64,000 nt of DNA from Ruminococcus sp. (GCA_015066805.1 SVNP01000005.1:1-64000), one strand, 5' to 3'. Numbered from the stretch's first letter, positions 9,998-19,769 are shown. Translations and numbers: made by a program. The notes: generated by a model not told the origin, from the sequence alone.

Positions 9998-10055
9998 ATG
10001 TATTTTTTTCTGCTGTTTGCAGTATGATGAAATAATAGAAACCTAGGTGATTTTT

Positions 10056-10790
10056 TTGCAAATTCAGGCTGATCTGCATACCCATACCATTGCCTCTACC
10101 CATGGGTACTCCACCATTACCGAGATGGCAAAGGCAGCGGCGCAGCGTGGTGTGCGGCTGCTGGCTATGACCGATCACGGACCTGCCATGCCTGATGCGC
10201 CTCATCTCTGGCATTTTCACAATTACAAGATCCTGCCCCGCAGGATCGAGGGTGTGTGGCTGCTGAAGGGTGTGGAAGCCAACATCATTGACGAAAAGGG
10301 CACACTGGATATGGATGAAAAAGAGCTTGCCTTCTGTGAGTGGGTCATAGCTTCTTACCACAGCCATTGTGTGAAATTCTGTCGGGATGCGGAAACTGTG
10401 ACCCGTGGATACCGTAAGGTCTGTGAGAACCCTGCGGTGGATGTGATCGGGCATTTTACCACAGATTTTTTTCCCTGTGATTATGAAGCCGTTGCTGTCT
10501 GCGCCAAGGAGCACGGCAAGATCATTGAGCTGAACGAAAGCTCTCTGCAATGGAAAAAAGGTGCGCTGAAAAACGCATACACAGCCTATGCAGCCTGCAA
10601 AAAGCTGCAGGTGCCCATCATTGTGAATACCGATGCCCACTACCATGGGCTGGTGGGCAAAACACCGTTGGCGGAACAACTGCTGGCGGAACTGGACTTC
10701 CCCCATGAGCTGGTCTTAAATCTGGATGCAGACTGCGTGATGGAAATGGCGGCCCGCAAACGGGGGATCCGCTTTGTGGATGAAGACTGA
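10056..10790 (+). CDS. PHP-domain metal-dependent phosphatase family protein
   Basis: A PHP-fold protein of about 244 residues with metal-ligand motifs ADLHTHTIAS, AMTDHGPAMP, GVEANIID, SYHSHC, VIGHFTTDF and NTDAHYH, all intact. The family (YcdX-like) comprises zinc/manganese phosphoesterases of unknown physiological substrate. The best-placed start is TTG at 10056, five bases after AGGTGA. A GTG at 10047 is in frame but overlaps that Shine-Dalgarno sequence. It sits between hprK and murB, as in many clostridia. Confidence 0.85.
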   Translation: MQIQADLHTHTIASTHGYSTITEMAKAAAQRGVRLLAMTDHGPAMPDAPHLWHFHNYKILPRRIEGVWLLKGVEANIIDEKGTLDMDEKELAFCEWVIASYHSHCVKFCRDAETVTRGYRKVCENPAVDVIGHFTTDFFPCDYEAVAVCAKEHGKIIELNESSLQWKKGALKNAYTAYAACKKLQVPIIVNTDAHYHGLVGKTPLAEQLLAELDFPHELVLNLDADCVMEMAARKRGIRFVDED

Positions 10791-10821
10791 TATCACATCT
10801 CCTGAAAGGAGCTTATGACCC

Positions 10822-11748
10822 ATGCAGTATATGGATCATCTGGAAGCCCTTTGTAAACAAGTGGGAGCTTCCTTTGCGGCAGAAGAATCCCTTGCCGCGC
10901 ATACCACCTTCCGTGTCGGCGGAGCCTGCCGTGCCTTTGTCACGGTGCCCCATAAGGATGCTTTTGTTGCTCTGCGCCGTTTTCTGGCAGAGGCGGAGCT
11001 GCCGCATCACCTGATTGGCAGAGGCAGTAATCTGATCGTTGCCGATAAAGGCTATGACGGCGTTGTGCTGATGCTTGCACCCGAAGCCCGTATTTGCCGT
11101 CAGGGTGAGAATACCCTTAACGCCTGGGCAGGCGGCTCGTTGAAATCTTTGTGTATGGCTGCCGCTGATGCAGCTTTGACCGGTCTGGAGTTTGCATATG
11201 GGATTCCCGGCACTGTGGGTGGTGCTGTGTATATGAATGCCGGTGCTTACGGCGGAGAAATGTCGCAGGTCGTTACCTCTGTGGATGCTGTGGATGAAAA
11301 GGGCGGGCTTTGCACTCTTTCCGCAGATGCACTGGAGCTTTCCTATCGTCACTCCTGCTTTATGCGGAATCAAATGGTTATTCTGGGTGTGAATGTTTCG
11401 CTGACACAGGGCGATCCTGCTGTGATCCGTGAGAAAATGGATGAGCTGATGCATAAACGCATCGACAAGCAGCCGCTGGAATATCCCAGTGCAGGCAGTA
11501 CCTTCAAACGTCCCGAGGGCAGCTATGCTTCTATGCTCATTGATCAATGCGGACTGAAGGGTCTCACCGTAGGTGGGGCACAAGTCAGTGAAAAGCACGC
11601 AGGTTTTGTCATCAATTGCGGCGGTGCCACCTGTGATGATATTCTGCGGCTTTGCGCCAAGGTGCGGGATGAGGTATATCGGCAGACCGGCTATACGCTG
11701 GAGCTGGAGCCGGAGCTGCTGGGCATTGCCCCAAGTGACCTGTTGTAA
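10822..11748 (+). CDS. murB: UDP-N-acetylenolpyruvoylglucosamine reductase
   Basis: The 308-residue FAD enzyme reduces UDP-GlcNAc-enolpyruvate to UDP-MurNAc in peptidoglycan synthesis. FAD-domain motifs GRGSNLIVAD and GIPGTVGGAVYMNAGAYGG are present, then SYRHSCF, PSAGSTFKRP and the late catalytic region AQVSEKHAGF. AAAGGAGCTTATGACCC lies just before the ATG. It is 31 bases after the PHP gene and 20 before rapZ, consistent with one operon. Confidence 0.95.
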   Translation: MQYMDHLEALCKQVGASFAAEESLAAHTTFRVGGACRAFVTVPHKDAFVALRRFLAEAELPHHLIGRGSNLIVADKGYDGVVLMLAPEARICRQGENTLNAWAGGSLKSLCMAAADAALTGLEFAYGIPGTVGGAVYMNAGAYGGEMSQVVTSVDAVDEKGGLCTLSADALELSYRHSCFMRNQMVILGVNVSLTQGDPAVIREKMDELMHKRIDKQPLEYPSAGSTFKRPEGSYASMLIDQCGLKGLTVGGAQVSEKHAGFVINCGGATCDDILRLCAKVRDEVYRQTGYTLELEPELLGIAPSDLL

Positions 11749-11768
11749 TAAAGGAGTCTGACATCATC

Positions 11769-12647
11769 ATGGAATTTATCATTGTCACCGGTATGGCAGG
11801 CGCAGGCAAAACCTGTGCCATCAATGCACTGGAGGACATCGGCTATTATTGCGTAGAGAATCTTCCCTTATCGTTTTTGCCCCAGTTTGTGGAACTGTGC
11901 AGAGAACGTGGCGGCAGGCTTTCCAGAGTAGCGGCCGTTATTGATATCCGTTCCTGCGACCGTTTTTCCGAGCTGGTTTCCGAGTATCTGACCATCCGCA
12001 ACACAGAACCCATCGGTGCGGCAGAGGCCCTGAGCTGCCGAATGCTCTGTCTGGAGGCCTCCGATGCTGCTTTGCAGAACCGTTTCCGCACCTCCAGACG
12101 CAGTCATCCGCTTTCGGAGCGGTTTGAGGGCAATCTGCCTGCGGCACTTGCCTTTGAACGGGAAATGCTGCAGCCTGTCCGTGCCCATGCGGATTTTCTC
12201 ATTGATTCCTCCCTGCTTTCGGCTTCTCAGCTCAAGGAGCAGGTGAAGGCATTGTTTATGGCGCATATCAGTGACGCCATGCTGATCCAGGTCATGAGCT
12301 TCGGCTTCAAATACGGTGCCCCCATGGAGGCAGATCTGATGTATGATATGCGCTGTCTGCCCAATCCCTACTATATTGAAGAACTGCGGGAGCATACCGG
12401 CTGTGAGGAAAGTGTACGGGAGTACGTCATGAATGCCCCCGAATCACAGGAATACTATCAAAAAGTGCGGGAGCTTCTGGATTTTCTCATTCCCTTGTAT
12501 GTCAAGGAGGGCCGTCCGCAGCTTGTCATTGCCTTTGGCTGCACCGGCGGCAGACATCGTTCCGTTACTTTTGCAGAGCTGATCACCGCCCATCTGCGGC
12601 AGCAGGGTTACCATGTGGTCAAGCAGCACAGAGATTTCAAAAAGTAA
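11769..12647 (+). CDS. rapZ: RNase adapter / nucleotide-binding protein RapZ (YvcJ)
   Basis: The 292-residue protein has the Walker A motif GMAGAGKT at the N-terminus and the C-terminal domain signature IAFGCTGGRHRSVTFAE. In Gram-negatives RapZ guides RNase E-dependent decay of GlmZ. In firmicutes YvcJ is a nucleotide-binding protein that affects cell-wall precursor metabolism. The usual downstream partners yvcK and whiA do not follow; a solute-binding protein gene with its own promoter comes next. Confidence 0.93.
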   Translation: MEFIIVTGMAGAGKTCAINALEDIGYYCVENLPLSFLPQFVELCRERGGRLSRVAAVIDIRSCDRFSELVSEYLTIRNTEPIGAAEALSCRMLCLEASDAALQNRFRTSRRSHPLSERFEGNLPAALAFEREMLQPVRAHADFLIDSSLLSASQLKEQVKALFMAHISDAMLIQVMSFGFKYGAPMEADLMYDMRCLPNPYYIEELREHTGCEESVREYVMNAPESQEYYQKVRELLDFLIPLYVKEGRPQLVIAFGCTGGRHRSVTFAELITAHLRQQGYHVVKQHRDFKK

Positions 12648-12718
12648 CTGTGTGGCAATATAATCCAACATTGGGCAAAATAAACAAAATTGCGAGGTTA
12701 AATTTGTCGAATGCGTAA

Positions 12719-12747
12719 TTGACTTTTGCGGGAAAACATGATATGAT
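12719..12747 (+). promoter_or_regulatory. Sigma-A promoter of the sugar-binding lipoprotein gene
   Basis: TTGACT (12719-12724), 17 bp, TATGAT (12742-12747), 71 bases before the start codon. The leader in between shows no obvious structure. Confidence 0.8.
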
Positions 12748-12818
12748 ATCATTGTGTGCTGCTGTATGATGATCCTGCGGCAGTATCCGAAAATAAATAG
12801 AATGAGGTGCCAGAACAT

Positions 12819-14228
12819 ATGAAAAAGATGAAGCAGCTTCTTGCGGTTCTTTCTGCCATGATGCTTGCAGCCGCAGCCAGCGGTTGTGCGGGGGATGAAA
12901 GCTCCGAAGGCCGTACCAAGTCTCAGGATGACGTGTCCATTGCCACCGATAACCTGGAAAAGACCGATGATCCCGATATCACCGGACAGACCGTTTACTG
13001 GATGGCTCTGTATGACCTGAATCCTACCGGCAATGCCGACCGTTCCGTTGCCCTGACTCTGTTTGAGGATGTGTACGGTGCAAAGATCGAGTATGTGCCC
13101 ACCACTGCCGATACCAAGTTTGATGACCTGGCAAACCGCATCAACGGCGGCGACCCTGTGGATATGTTCCCCTATGAGTGGGATGCTGTGCCCAATGGCG
13201 TGAACAAGGGTATGTTCGATCCGCTGGACGATTATGTGGATCTGGACGATGAGCTGTATGAAGGCGTTCGTGATATGGCTGAGATGTTCAAATACAACGG
13301 CCACTACTATGTGATCCCTTATGCAACTGCCGATCCCCTGGCCATTACTTACAGCCGTGCAATGCTGGAGGAAGAAGGCCTGGATGATCCCTATGAGCTG
13401 TATCAGAAGGGCAAGTGGGACTGGGATGCATTCATGGATATGATGCAGACCTTTGTGAACAACGGCGACGGTGAGGAAGTGCGCTATGGCTGTGCCGGCT
13501 GGTTCGGTCAGGCGCTCATCCAGTCTACCGGTGATACCGTTGTGACCTACGACGGCAGCAAGTTCACCAACAACATCATGAGCCCCAATATCGAGCGTGC
13601 AGAGCTGATGATGGAGGAGATCGCAAACCAGGGGCTGTATTCTTCCGTTTGGCACGGTTATTTCCCCAACGATGGTTCTGTGCTGTTCTACGGCATGGCT
13701 CCCTGGCATTTGGCCGATTCCAATGCAAAGAACCCCGATGGTGATCTGTTCCTGGTTCCTTTCCCCAAGGATCCCGAGTCTGACGACTACTACCTGAACA
13801 TGAACTATGCCGCTACCATGCTGGTGAAGAATTCCGATAAGGGCGATGCCGTTGCTATGTGGATCAAGTGCCAGCGTATTGCTGAGACCGATCCCTCCTA
13901 CAAGGCAGCCGCTAAGGAGAAGGCTCTGATCCAGAGCACCAACGCTCAGGGCAAGGTCACCGGTTTTATCACCGAGGAGCAGTACGACTTCATGCAGACC
14001 TGGTACGATCCCAACAACATCAAGACCGTGTTTGACTTCGGTTATGGCATGGGCTCCCTGATGTACGGCGAAACCTATGACTACGGCACCCGTGGCGTTA
14101 TGAATAACGTGGCCGACGGTCTGCTGCTGCAGTACGAGAACACTCCCGATACCTGGGCAGAGATCCGCTCCGAGTGGCAGTCTGTGGTCAATACTGTGGT
14201 AGATGACTTCAATAATCTGGCACAGTGA
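12819..14228 (+). CDS. ABC transporter extracellular solute-binding lipoprotein (sugar type, family 1)
   Basis: The 469-residue precursor has a signal peptide and lipobox ending ASGC (Cys23), an Asp/Glu/Ser-rich tether, then a family 1 solute-binding fold. Recognisable elements are KIEYVPTTAD.KFDDLANRI, a hinge-type MFKYNGHYYVIPYA.DPLAITYSRAMLEEEG and GKWDWDAFMDMM. It would capture an oligosaccharide outside the cell and deliver it to membrane permeases. No permease or ATPase gene is adjacent, so it is an orphan. The ATG at 12819 is preferred over the in-frame GTG at 12807 because GAGGTG is itself the Shine-Dalgarno sequence. Confidence 0.88.
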   Translation: MKKMKQLLAVLSAMMLAAAASGCAGDESSEGRTKSQDDVSIATDNLEKTDDPDITGQTVYWMALYDLNPTGNADRSVALTLFEDVYGAKIEYVPTTADTKFDDLANRINGGDPVDMFPYEWDAVPNGVNKGMFDPLDDYVDLDDELYEGVRDMAEMFKYNGHYYVIPYATADPLAITYSRAMLEEEGLDDPYELYQKGKWDWDAFMDMMQTFVNNGDGEEVRYGCAGWFGQALIQSTGDTVVTYDGSKFTNNIMSPNIERAELMMEEIANQGLYSSVWHGYFPNDGSVLFYGMAPWHLADSNAKNPDGDLFLVPFPKDPESDDYYLNMNYAATMLVKNSDKGDAVAMWIKCQRIAETDPSYKAAAKEKALIQSTNAQGKVTGFITEEQYDFMQTWYDPNNIKTVFDFGYGMGSLMYGETYDYGTRGVMNNVADGLLLQYENTPDTWAEIRSEWQSVVNTVVDDFNNLAQ

Positions 14229-14268
14229 GAGACAGATGCCAAAAACAGTTCGGGTTTTGGAACGCGAT

Positions 14269-14302
14269 TTGTGCAAGGTGCGAAATATGCGCTCGTGCAC
14301 AA
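14269..14302. repeat. Interrupted palindrome upstream of the rimP promoter
   Basis: TTGTGCA (14269-14275) and TGCACAA (14296-14302) flank an inner GTGCG/TGCGC pairing. It ends eight bases before the -35 box at 14311. No T-run follows, so it does not look like a terminator; an operator is possible. Confidence 0.35.
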
Positions 14303-14310
14303 AAAAATGC

Positions 14311-14339
14311 TTGCTTTTTCCCGAAAAATGTGGTATCAT
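14311..14339 (+). promoter_or_regulatory. Predicted promoter of the rimP-nusA-infB operon
   Basis: TTGCTT (14311-14316), 17 bp, TATCAT (14334-14339). It precedes the attenuator-like hairpin at 14359 and a leader of about 118 bases before rimP. Confidence 0.6.
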
Positions 14340-14358
14340 AAACAATGTAAGAAGTATG

Positions 14359-14391
14359 AAGAAAGGTCGGATTCCACTCCGGCCTTTCTTT
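14359..14391 (+). terminator. Terminator-like hairpin, in the rimP leader or ending the upstream gene
   Basis: GAAAGGTCGGA (14361-14371) pairs with TCCGGCCTTTC (14378-14388), with one G-T pair and a six-base loop, then TTTTA. It lies about 13 bases after the predicted rimP transcription start. It could be an early attenuator, or simply the terminator of the sugar-binding protein transcript. Confidence 0.6.
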
Positions 14392-14436
14392 TATGCAACC
14401 GGCCCTTTTGTGACCGTATTCTGGAGAAAGGAAGCA

Positions 14437-14450
14437 CTCCCTACGGGGAG
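14437..14450 (+). promoter_or_regulatory. UACG-tetraloop hairpin covering the rimP ribosome-binding site
   Basis: CTCCC (14437-14441), TACG, GGGAG (14446-14450) is a five-base-pair stem closed by a stable UNCG-class tetraloop. Its 3' arm is the only GGGAG upstream of the rimP ATG at 14464, so folding would hide the Shine-Dalgarno sequence. Confidence 0.45.
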
Positions 14451-14463
14451 AAACGGAAATTGC

Positions 14464-14988
14464 ATGAAGCTGAAGAAATTCGGAAATACCGAGGCTGTCG
14501 TGTATGATTTGGTAGTGCCCATTGCAGAGGAGCATGGCTTGATCGTCTGGGACGTTCGGTTTGAAAAAGAAGGTGCCTGCTGGTATCTTCGGGTGCTGCT
14601 GGATCACATGGAACGTGCAGTGACCATTCAGGATTGCGAGAATGTGACCCGCCCCCTGAATAAGCTGCTGGATGAACAGGATCCCATCGCCCAGAGCTAT
14701 ACGCTGGAGGTCGGCTCTGCCGGTGTGGAGCGTGAGCTGCTGCGGGAAACGCACTTTGACGCCTGCGAAGGCTGCGCTGTCAGCGTGCGGCTGATTCGCC
14801 CCGATGAGAAAGGACGGCGGGATATTGCGGGAACTTTGGTTTCCTGCGACAGAGAAGCCGTTACTGTGGAAACCGACGGTAACGCAGAAACCTATCCGCT
14901 GGCAGGTGTGGCTTATGTCCGCCTTGCCGATTTTGACTTCAATGCGGATGTGGCAGCCGATGCACCCGAGGGTGCGGACGAAAACTGA
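14464..14988 (+). CDS. rimP: Ribosome maturation factor RimP
   Basis: The 174-residue protein assists 30S subunit maturation. The N-terminal domain starts VYDLVVPIAEEHGLIVWDV, contains NVTRPLNKLLDEQDP, and has the family signature YTLEVGSAGVEREL followed by the C-terminal SH3-like domain. The ATG at 14464 matches the family N-terminus. The nearest Shine-Dalgarno sequence is 13 bases away, in a hairpin, which is weak. It is the first gene of the rimP-to-ribF operon. Confidence 0.93.
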   Translation: MKLKKFGNTEAVVYDLVVPIAEEHGLIVWDVRFEKEGACWYLRVLLDHMERAVTIQDCENVTRPLNKLLDEQDPIAQSYTLEVGSAGVERELLRETHFDACEGCAVSVRLIRPDEKGRRDIAGTLVSCDREAVTVETDGNAETYPLAGVAYVRLADFDFNADVAADAPEGADEN

Positions 14989-15042
14989 TACGGTGTCTGC
15001 GAGCCATCGCAGCCGAAATAAGATGAAGGAGAACAGTCAGCT

Positions 15043-16149
15043 ATGAACGAAGGGTTCTTTGAAGCACTCGCAGCATTGGAGTGCGAAAACAGTGTGGAGC
15101 AGCAGCTTCTGGTAGACAAGGTCAAGGAAGCAATGCTCAAGGCCGCCAAAAAGGCGTATCCCAACAGCGAGGAAGAGGACTTCCGTGTGGAGATCGACCC
15201 CGGCACCCATCAATTCGCTCTGTGGATGATGAAAACTGCTGTGGATGGCCCTCTGCATCGTGGCTATGAGGCATATGAGATTCCTCTTGCCGAAGCACGT
15301 TTGCTGGATCCCGATGTGCAGGACGGCGATTTTGTGGAATGCAGGATCGACCCTTCCGCCTTCGGCAGAAGCATCGCCCAGCTTGCAAAGCAGTCTATCC
15401 GCGGTGATCTGCGTGCCATTAACCGCGAACAGACCATCCGCAAGTTCCAGGATAAGGTGGGTCAGATCCTTTCCGTAAAGGTCACCCAGGTGGAGCCCGG
15501 CCGCGGCAGTGTCACCGTTGTGTATGACGGCACCGAGCTGTACCTCAGCGCAAAGGAGCAGATCCCTGCGGAAACCTTGGTGGAAGGTCAGATGATCAAG
15601 GTTTATGTTTCCACCATTGCCAACCCTGAAAAGAAGCCCGTTGTCCGTATCTCCCGTGTGGATCGTGAGCTGGTCAGACGCTTGTTTGAGCTTGCAGTGC
15701 CCGAGGTGGAGGACGGCATTGTAGAAATCAAGGCAGTTGCCCGTGAGGCAGGTTTCCGCTCCAAGATCGCAGTCTGGTCCAATGATCCTAACGTGGATGC
15801 TGTGGGTGCCTGCATCGGTCCGCACCGCTCCCGTATTGAAACCGTAGTGCGCGAGCTTAACGGTGAGAAGATCGACATCATTCCCTACTCCGAAGAGCCC
15901 GATACCTTTATTGCCAGGGCACTGGCTCCCGCATCTGTGGTTTCTACCACTCTGCTGGAGGGTGAAAACAAGGCTGCAACGGTCATCGTTCCCAATCAGC
16001 AGCTTTCTCTGGCCATCGGCAACAAGGGCCAGAATGCTAAGCTGGCCGCAAAGCTGACCGGCTATAAGATCGACATTAAGCCCGAGTATTCCGTTCCCGA
16101 GCAGACCGATGAGGATGATGCGCCTGCCGAGGATGAAAGCTCCCTCTGA
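15043..16149 (+). CDS. nusA: Transcription termination/antitermination factor NusA
   Basis: The 368-residue protein has the N-terminal polymerase-binding domain (about 1-125), S1 domain (about 130-200), and two KH domains ending with GNKGQNAKLAAKLTGYKIDI. It lacks the C-terminal acidic repeats of E. coli NusA, as is normal in firmicutes. It modulates pausing, intrinsic termination and antitermination. AAGGAGAA lies upstream of the ATG. It is 54 bases after rimP and 23 before rnpM. Confidence 0.96.
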   Translation: MNEGFFEALAALECENSVEQQLLVDKVKEAMLKAAKKAYPNSEEEDFRVEIDPGTHQFALWMMKTAVDGPLHRGYEAYEIPLAEARLLDPDVQDGDFVECRIDPSAFGRSIAQLAKQSIRGDLRAINREQTIRKFQDKVGQILSVKVTQVEPGRGSVTVVYDGTELYLSAKEQIPAETLVEGQMIKVYVSTIANPEKKPVVRISRVDRELVRRLFELAVPEVEDGIVEIKAVAREAGFRSKIAVWSNDPNVDAVGACIGPHRSRIETVVRELNGEKIDIIPYSEEPDTFIARALAPASVVSTTLLEGENKAATVIVPNQQLSLAIGNKGQNAKLAAKLTGYKIDIKPEYSVPEQTDEDDAPAEDESSL

Positions 16150-16172
16150 ACGGTACGGAAGGTGGTTGACGC

Positions 16173-16451
16173 ATGAAAACGAGAAAAACTCCCATGCGGA
16201 TGTGCCTGGGCTGCGGCGAAATGAAGCCCAAGCGTGAACTGATCCGTGTAGTGCGCCAAAAGGATGATACCATCGCACTGGATGCTACCGGAAAAATGGC
16301 GGGCAGAGGCGCATATATTTGTCCTTCGGCAGCGTGCCTCAGCCACGCACAAAAGGCCCGAAGACTGGAAAAGGCCTTTTCCTGCAAGATAGAGGATGCG
16401 GTGTATGATGCGCTGCATCACACTATGGCCGAGGTGGAAAACCATGCATGA
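16173..16451 (+). CDS. rnpM: YlxR/RnpM family RNA-binding protein (DUF448)
   Basis: The 92-residue protein carries the family motif RMCLGCGEMKPKRELIRVV and GRGAYICPSAACL. YlxR of B. subtilis, renamed RnpM, binds the RNase P RNA and modulates its activity. The position between nusA and ylxQ is the standard one. Its stop overlaps the ylxQ start by eight bases. Confidence 0.9.
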   Translation: MKTRKTPMRMCLGCGEMKPKRELIRVVRQKDDTIALDATGKMAGRGAYICPSAACLSHAQKARRLEKAFSCKIEDAVYDALHHTMAEVENHA

Positions 16452-16779
16452 GGCGGATTGCCGTAAACTGCTCTCTTCCATGACCATGTGCCGCCGTGCA
16501 GGCAGATTGCTGCTGGGATTTGATCCCGTTAAGGAAGCTGCCCTGCAAAAGCGTGTGCATTGCGTGCTGCTTGCATCGGATTGCGCGCCGAAAACCGAAA
16601 AGGAGATCCGCTATCATTGCAGCGGCCTGCCTTGCAGAAAGCTGCCCTTTTCCATGGAAGATCTGACAGTGTATTTTACCAAGCGCACCGCTGTGTTCGG
16701 CGTTGCAGATGCCGGCTTTGCCGCATCTATGCTGCGCTGCCTGGGGGATGACGCTTGTGATGAGACGAAGCTTGACTGA
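16444..16779 (+). CDS. ylxQ: L7Ae/L30e-family ribosomal protein YlxQ
   Basis: The 111-residue protein has the L7Ae fold pattern: MCRRAGRLLLGFDPV at the N-terminus, then VHCVLLASDCAPKTEKEI and the late KRTAVFGVADAGFA. Family members bind kink-turn RNA; the cellular role in this operon is not established. The ATG at 16444 overlaps the rnpM end, indicating translational coupling. Confidence 0.88.
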   Translation: MHEADCRKLLSSMTMCRRAGRLLLGFDPVKEAALQKRVHCVLLASDCAPKTEKEIRYHCSGLPCRKLPFSMEDLTVYFTKRTAVFGVADAGFAASMLRCLGDDACDETKLD

Positions 16780-16808
16780 TTCTGAAGAACATATAGGAGG
16801 TAATGCCT

Positions 16809-19697
16809 ATGCCAACAATGAAAACAAAAGTGAGCGATTTTGCTGCTGATCTGGGACTTTCCGCACAGGAAGTCATTGATATGCTGAAAAGCGATAAGCC
16901 CAAAAAGCCTTCTTCTTCCCTTAATGAGCAGGAGATGAACAGCATTCTGGAGCAGTATACCAAAGCCCACCAGGTAGAGAACTTTGATGCCTATTATGCC
17001 AACCGTCGTGAGGGCGGCAGCGGCGCAGAGGAGAAAAAATTCGCAGAGAGCAAGCAGCCTGCTGCAAAGCCCCAGCGGGTTCAGCCTGCCAAGAAAACCG
17101 AAAAGGTTGAGAAAACCGAAAAGAACGAAAAGCCTGCACAGCCCAAAAAGGCTGCATCCAAGGCAAAGGAACAGCCCGCAACGGCTCCCGCAGCCGCTGA
17201 AAAGGCTGCCGCACCTGCTCCCGTACCTGCACCTGCTCCCGCACCTGCAGAGCCCGTAAAGCAGGAGCCCGCCGCAGCTCCCGTGCAGGAAGGCCCCCGT
17301 GTGCTGACTGCTGCGGAAACAGAGCGTCGTGCAAGAGAAAAGGCAGAGCAGTACGCAAAGCAGCAGGCAGAGCGCAACGCTCGCCAGCAGCAGAATAGAC
17401 AGCAGAATAAGCAGCAGCAAAAGCAGCAGCAGCCTGCCGCCAAGCCCGCTGTTCAGCAGAAACCCCAGCAGCCCAAGACACAATCTGCTCCGGTGAAGGA
17501 ACAGCCTGCGGCAAAGCAGCCCGTGCAGCCTGCAAAGGCTCCCGAGCAGTCCAAGCCCGTTGCGGCACCTGCTTCCAAGCCGGCGGCAGCATCGCAGCCC
17601 GAGCAGCGTTTTCAAAAGCAGCCCAAAAAGCCTGCAAAGGCACAGGAGCGTGGCGAGCGCACCAAGCTGCAGGTGGATTTCGCAACCACCGAATCTCCTG
17701 CCGGACAGCCCAGACGTACCGTTGATACCAGAGGTTCTTATGTGGATCTGGATAAGTACAACGAGCGTTATGAGCAGATCGCCCCTCAGGGCCGCGGCAG
17801 AGACAGCTTCGGTAATGCCTCCAAAAAGCAGAAGATCACCCAGAAATCCCAGCAGAGAAAGCAGCAGCAGCATTCCAACAAGCAGCGTGGAGAAACCGAG
17901 GCCGAGAAGCTGCGCCGTTTGGAGCTGGAGCGTGCCAGAAAGCAGCAGCTTAAGGTGCTCATTCCCGATAATATCGTGGTCAGTGAGCTGGCAACCCGCC
18001 TGAAGGTTCAGGTGCGTGATGTGATGAAGAAGCTGATGGGTCTGGGCGTAATGGCTACCATTAATGAGGAGATCGACTTTGATACCGCATCCCTGGTGGC
18101 AGAAGAGCTGGGCGCAAAGGTAGAACACGAAGTCATCATGACCATTGAGGAGCGACTGATCGTGGATGAAGAGGATCCTGCGGATTCTCTGGAGGAGCGT
18201 TGCCCTGTTGTTGTAGTTATGGGTCACGTTGACCACGGTAAGACTTCTATTCTGGACAGCATCCGTCATGCAAATGTGACTGCCTCCGAAGCAGGTGGTA
18301 TCACCCAGCATATCGGTGCTTACCAGGTAAAGCATAACGGCAAGACCATCACCTTCCTGGATACTCCCGGTCACGAGGCCTTTACTTCCATGCGTGCCCG
18401 TGGTGCCAATATTACCGATATTGCCATTCTGGTGGTTGCTGCCGATGACGGCATCATGCCCCAGACCATTGAGTCTATCCATCATGCCAAGGCAGCAGGC
18501 ATTACCGTTGTGGTTGCCATCAACAAGATGGATAAGGAGGGTGCAAATCCCGAGCGCATCAAGCAGCAGTTGACCGAGCATGAGCTGGTTCCCGAGGAGT
18601 GGGGCGGCGATACCATCTGCGTGCCTGTTTCCGCTAAAACCGGTATGGGCATTGATGATCTGCTGGAGAACGTGCTGCTGGTTGCTGAAATGGCAGAGCT
18701 GAAGGCCAACCCCAACCGTCATGCAAAGGGTACCGTCATTGAGGCTCGTCTGGATAAGGGCAGAGGCCCCATTGCTACCATTCTGGTGCAGAACGGTACG
18801 CTGCATACCGGCGATGTCATCATCGCAGGTACCGCTGTGGGTAAGGTCAGAGTGATGACCAACCACAGAGGTAAGGTCGTGAAAGAGGCTGGTCCCTCTG
18901 TTCCCGTGGAGATCACCGGTCTTGCAGAAGTGCCCAGCGCAGGCGATATCTTCAATGCAGTTGAGGATGAGCGACTGGCAAGAGAGCTGGTGGAGCAGAG
19001 AAAGCATGAAGCCAAGGAAGAGCAGTTCCGCAGCTACCGTAAGGTTACGCTGGATAACCTGTTCTCTCAGATCGCAGAGGGCGAGATGAAGGAGCTGCCC
19101 ATTATCGTCAAGGCAGACGTACAGGGCTCGGTGGAGGCTGTGAAGCAGTCCCTGGAGCGACTGACCAACGAAGAAGTCCGTGTTTCCGTGATTCACGGTG
19201 CCGTTGGTGCGATCTCCGAAAGCGATGTTATGCTGGCGACTGCGTCCAATGCCATTATCGTCGGCTTTAATGTACGTCCCATGCCTGTTGCTGCGGAAAC
19301 CGCCGCAAGAGATGGCGTGGATATCCGACTGTACCGCATCATTTATGATGCCATTGAAGAGATCAGCACCGCTATGAAGGGTATGCTGGCTCCTAAGTTC
19401 CGTGAGGTACAGGATGCCCGCATCGAAGTGCGTCAGGTCTACCATATTTCCAGCGTGGGTACCGTTGCAGGCTGCTATGTGCTGGATGGTAAGGTGAACC
19501 GTCAGTGTCAGATCCGTGTGGTGCGTGACGGTATCGTCATCGCTGAGGATAAGATCGACTCCCTGCGCCGCTTTAAGGACGATGTGAAGGAAGTGGCTAC
19601 CGGCTACGAGTGCGGTATCTCGCTGGAAAAGTTCTCCGATATGAAGGAAGGAGATATTCTGGAGGCGTTCCGCATGGAAGAATATCGTGAGGATTGA
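16809..19697 (+). CDS. infB: Translation initiation factor IF-2
   Basis: The 962-residue GTPase positions fMet-tRNA on the 30S subunit. An IF2_N domain ([12 protein letters not shown]) is followed by a long low-complexity Ala/Pro/Gln/Lys linker (about 60-300) and a second IF2_N domain. The G domain has GHVDHGKT near residue 472, DTPGHEAF near 517 and NKMD near 573; domains II-IV follow. The ATG at 16809 is eight bases after AGGAGG. The in-frame ATG at 16803 is too close to it. The Gln-rich linker is longer than average. Confidence 0.96.
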   Translation: MPTMKTKVSDFAADLGLSAQEVIDMLKSDKPKKPSSSLNEQEMNSILEQYTKAHQVENFDAYYANRREGGSGAEEKKFAESKQPAAKPQRVQPAKKTEKVEKTEKNEKPAQPKKAASKAKEQPATAPAAAEKAAAPAPVPAPAPAPAEPVKQEPAAAPVQEGPRVLTAAETERRAREKAEQYAKQQAERNARQQQNRQQNKQQQKQQQPAAKPAVQQKPQQPKTQSAPVKEQPAAKQPVQPAKAPEQSKPVAAPASKPAAASQPEQRFQKQPKKPAKAQERGERTKLQVDFATTESPAGQPRRTVDTRGSYVDLDKYNERYEQIAPQGRGRDSFGNASKKQKITQKSQQRKQQQHSNKQRGETEAEKLRRLELERARKQQLKVLIPDNIVVSELATRLKVQVRDVMKKLMGLGVMATINEEIDFDTASLVAEELGAKVEHEVIMTIEERLIVDEEDPADSLEERCPVVVVMGHVDHGKTSILDSIRHANVTASEAGGITQHIGAYQVKHNGKTITFLDTPGHEAFTSMRARGANITDIAILVVAADDGIMPQTIESIHHAKAAGITVVVAINKMDKEGANPERIKQQLTEHELVPEEWGGDTICVPVSAKTGMGIDDLLENVLLVAEMAELKANPNRHAKGTVIEARLDKGRGPIATILVQNGTLHTGDVIIAGTAVGKVRVMTNHRGKVVKEAGPSVPVEITGLAEVPSAGDIFNAVEDERLARELVEQRKHEAKEEQFRSYRKVTLDNLFSQIAEGEMKELPIIVKADVQGSVEAVKQSLERLTNEEVRVSVIHGAVGAISESDVMLATASNAIIVGFNVRPMPVAAETAARDGVDIRLYRIIYDAIEEISTAMKGMLAPKFREVQDARIEVRQVYHISSVGTVAGCYVLDGKVNRQCQIRVVRDGIVIAEDKIDSLRRFKDDVKEVATGYECGISLEKFSDMKEGDILEAFRMEEYRED

Positions 19698-19769
19698 TCC
19701 CTTAGCGGCGGATCCCCATGATAGGAAAAATACAAGTGAAACCTGAAAAACGCAGATTGGAGGATAATC

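Noticed and set aside
10000-10028. Promoter for the PHP gene (TATGAT at 10023-10028)
   Set aside because: At 17-18 bp upstream the sequence is GTATTT or TGTATT, too far from TTGACA to claim.
16614-19445. Long minus-strand frame opposite infB
   Set aside because: Leu/Cys-rich artefact of the Gln/Ala-rich infB linker; infB has all its motifs.
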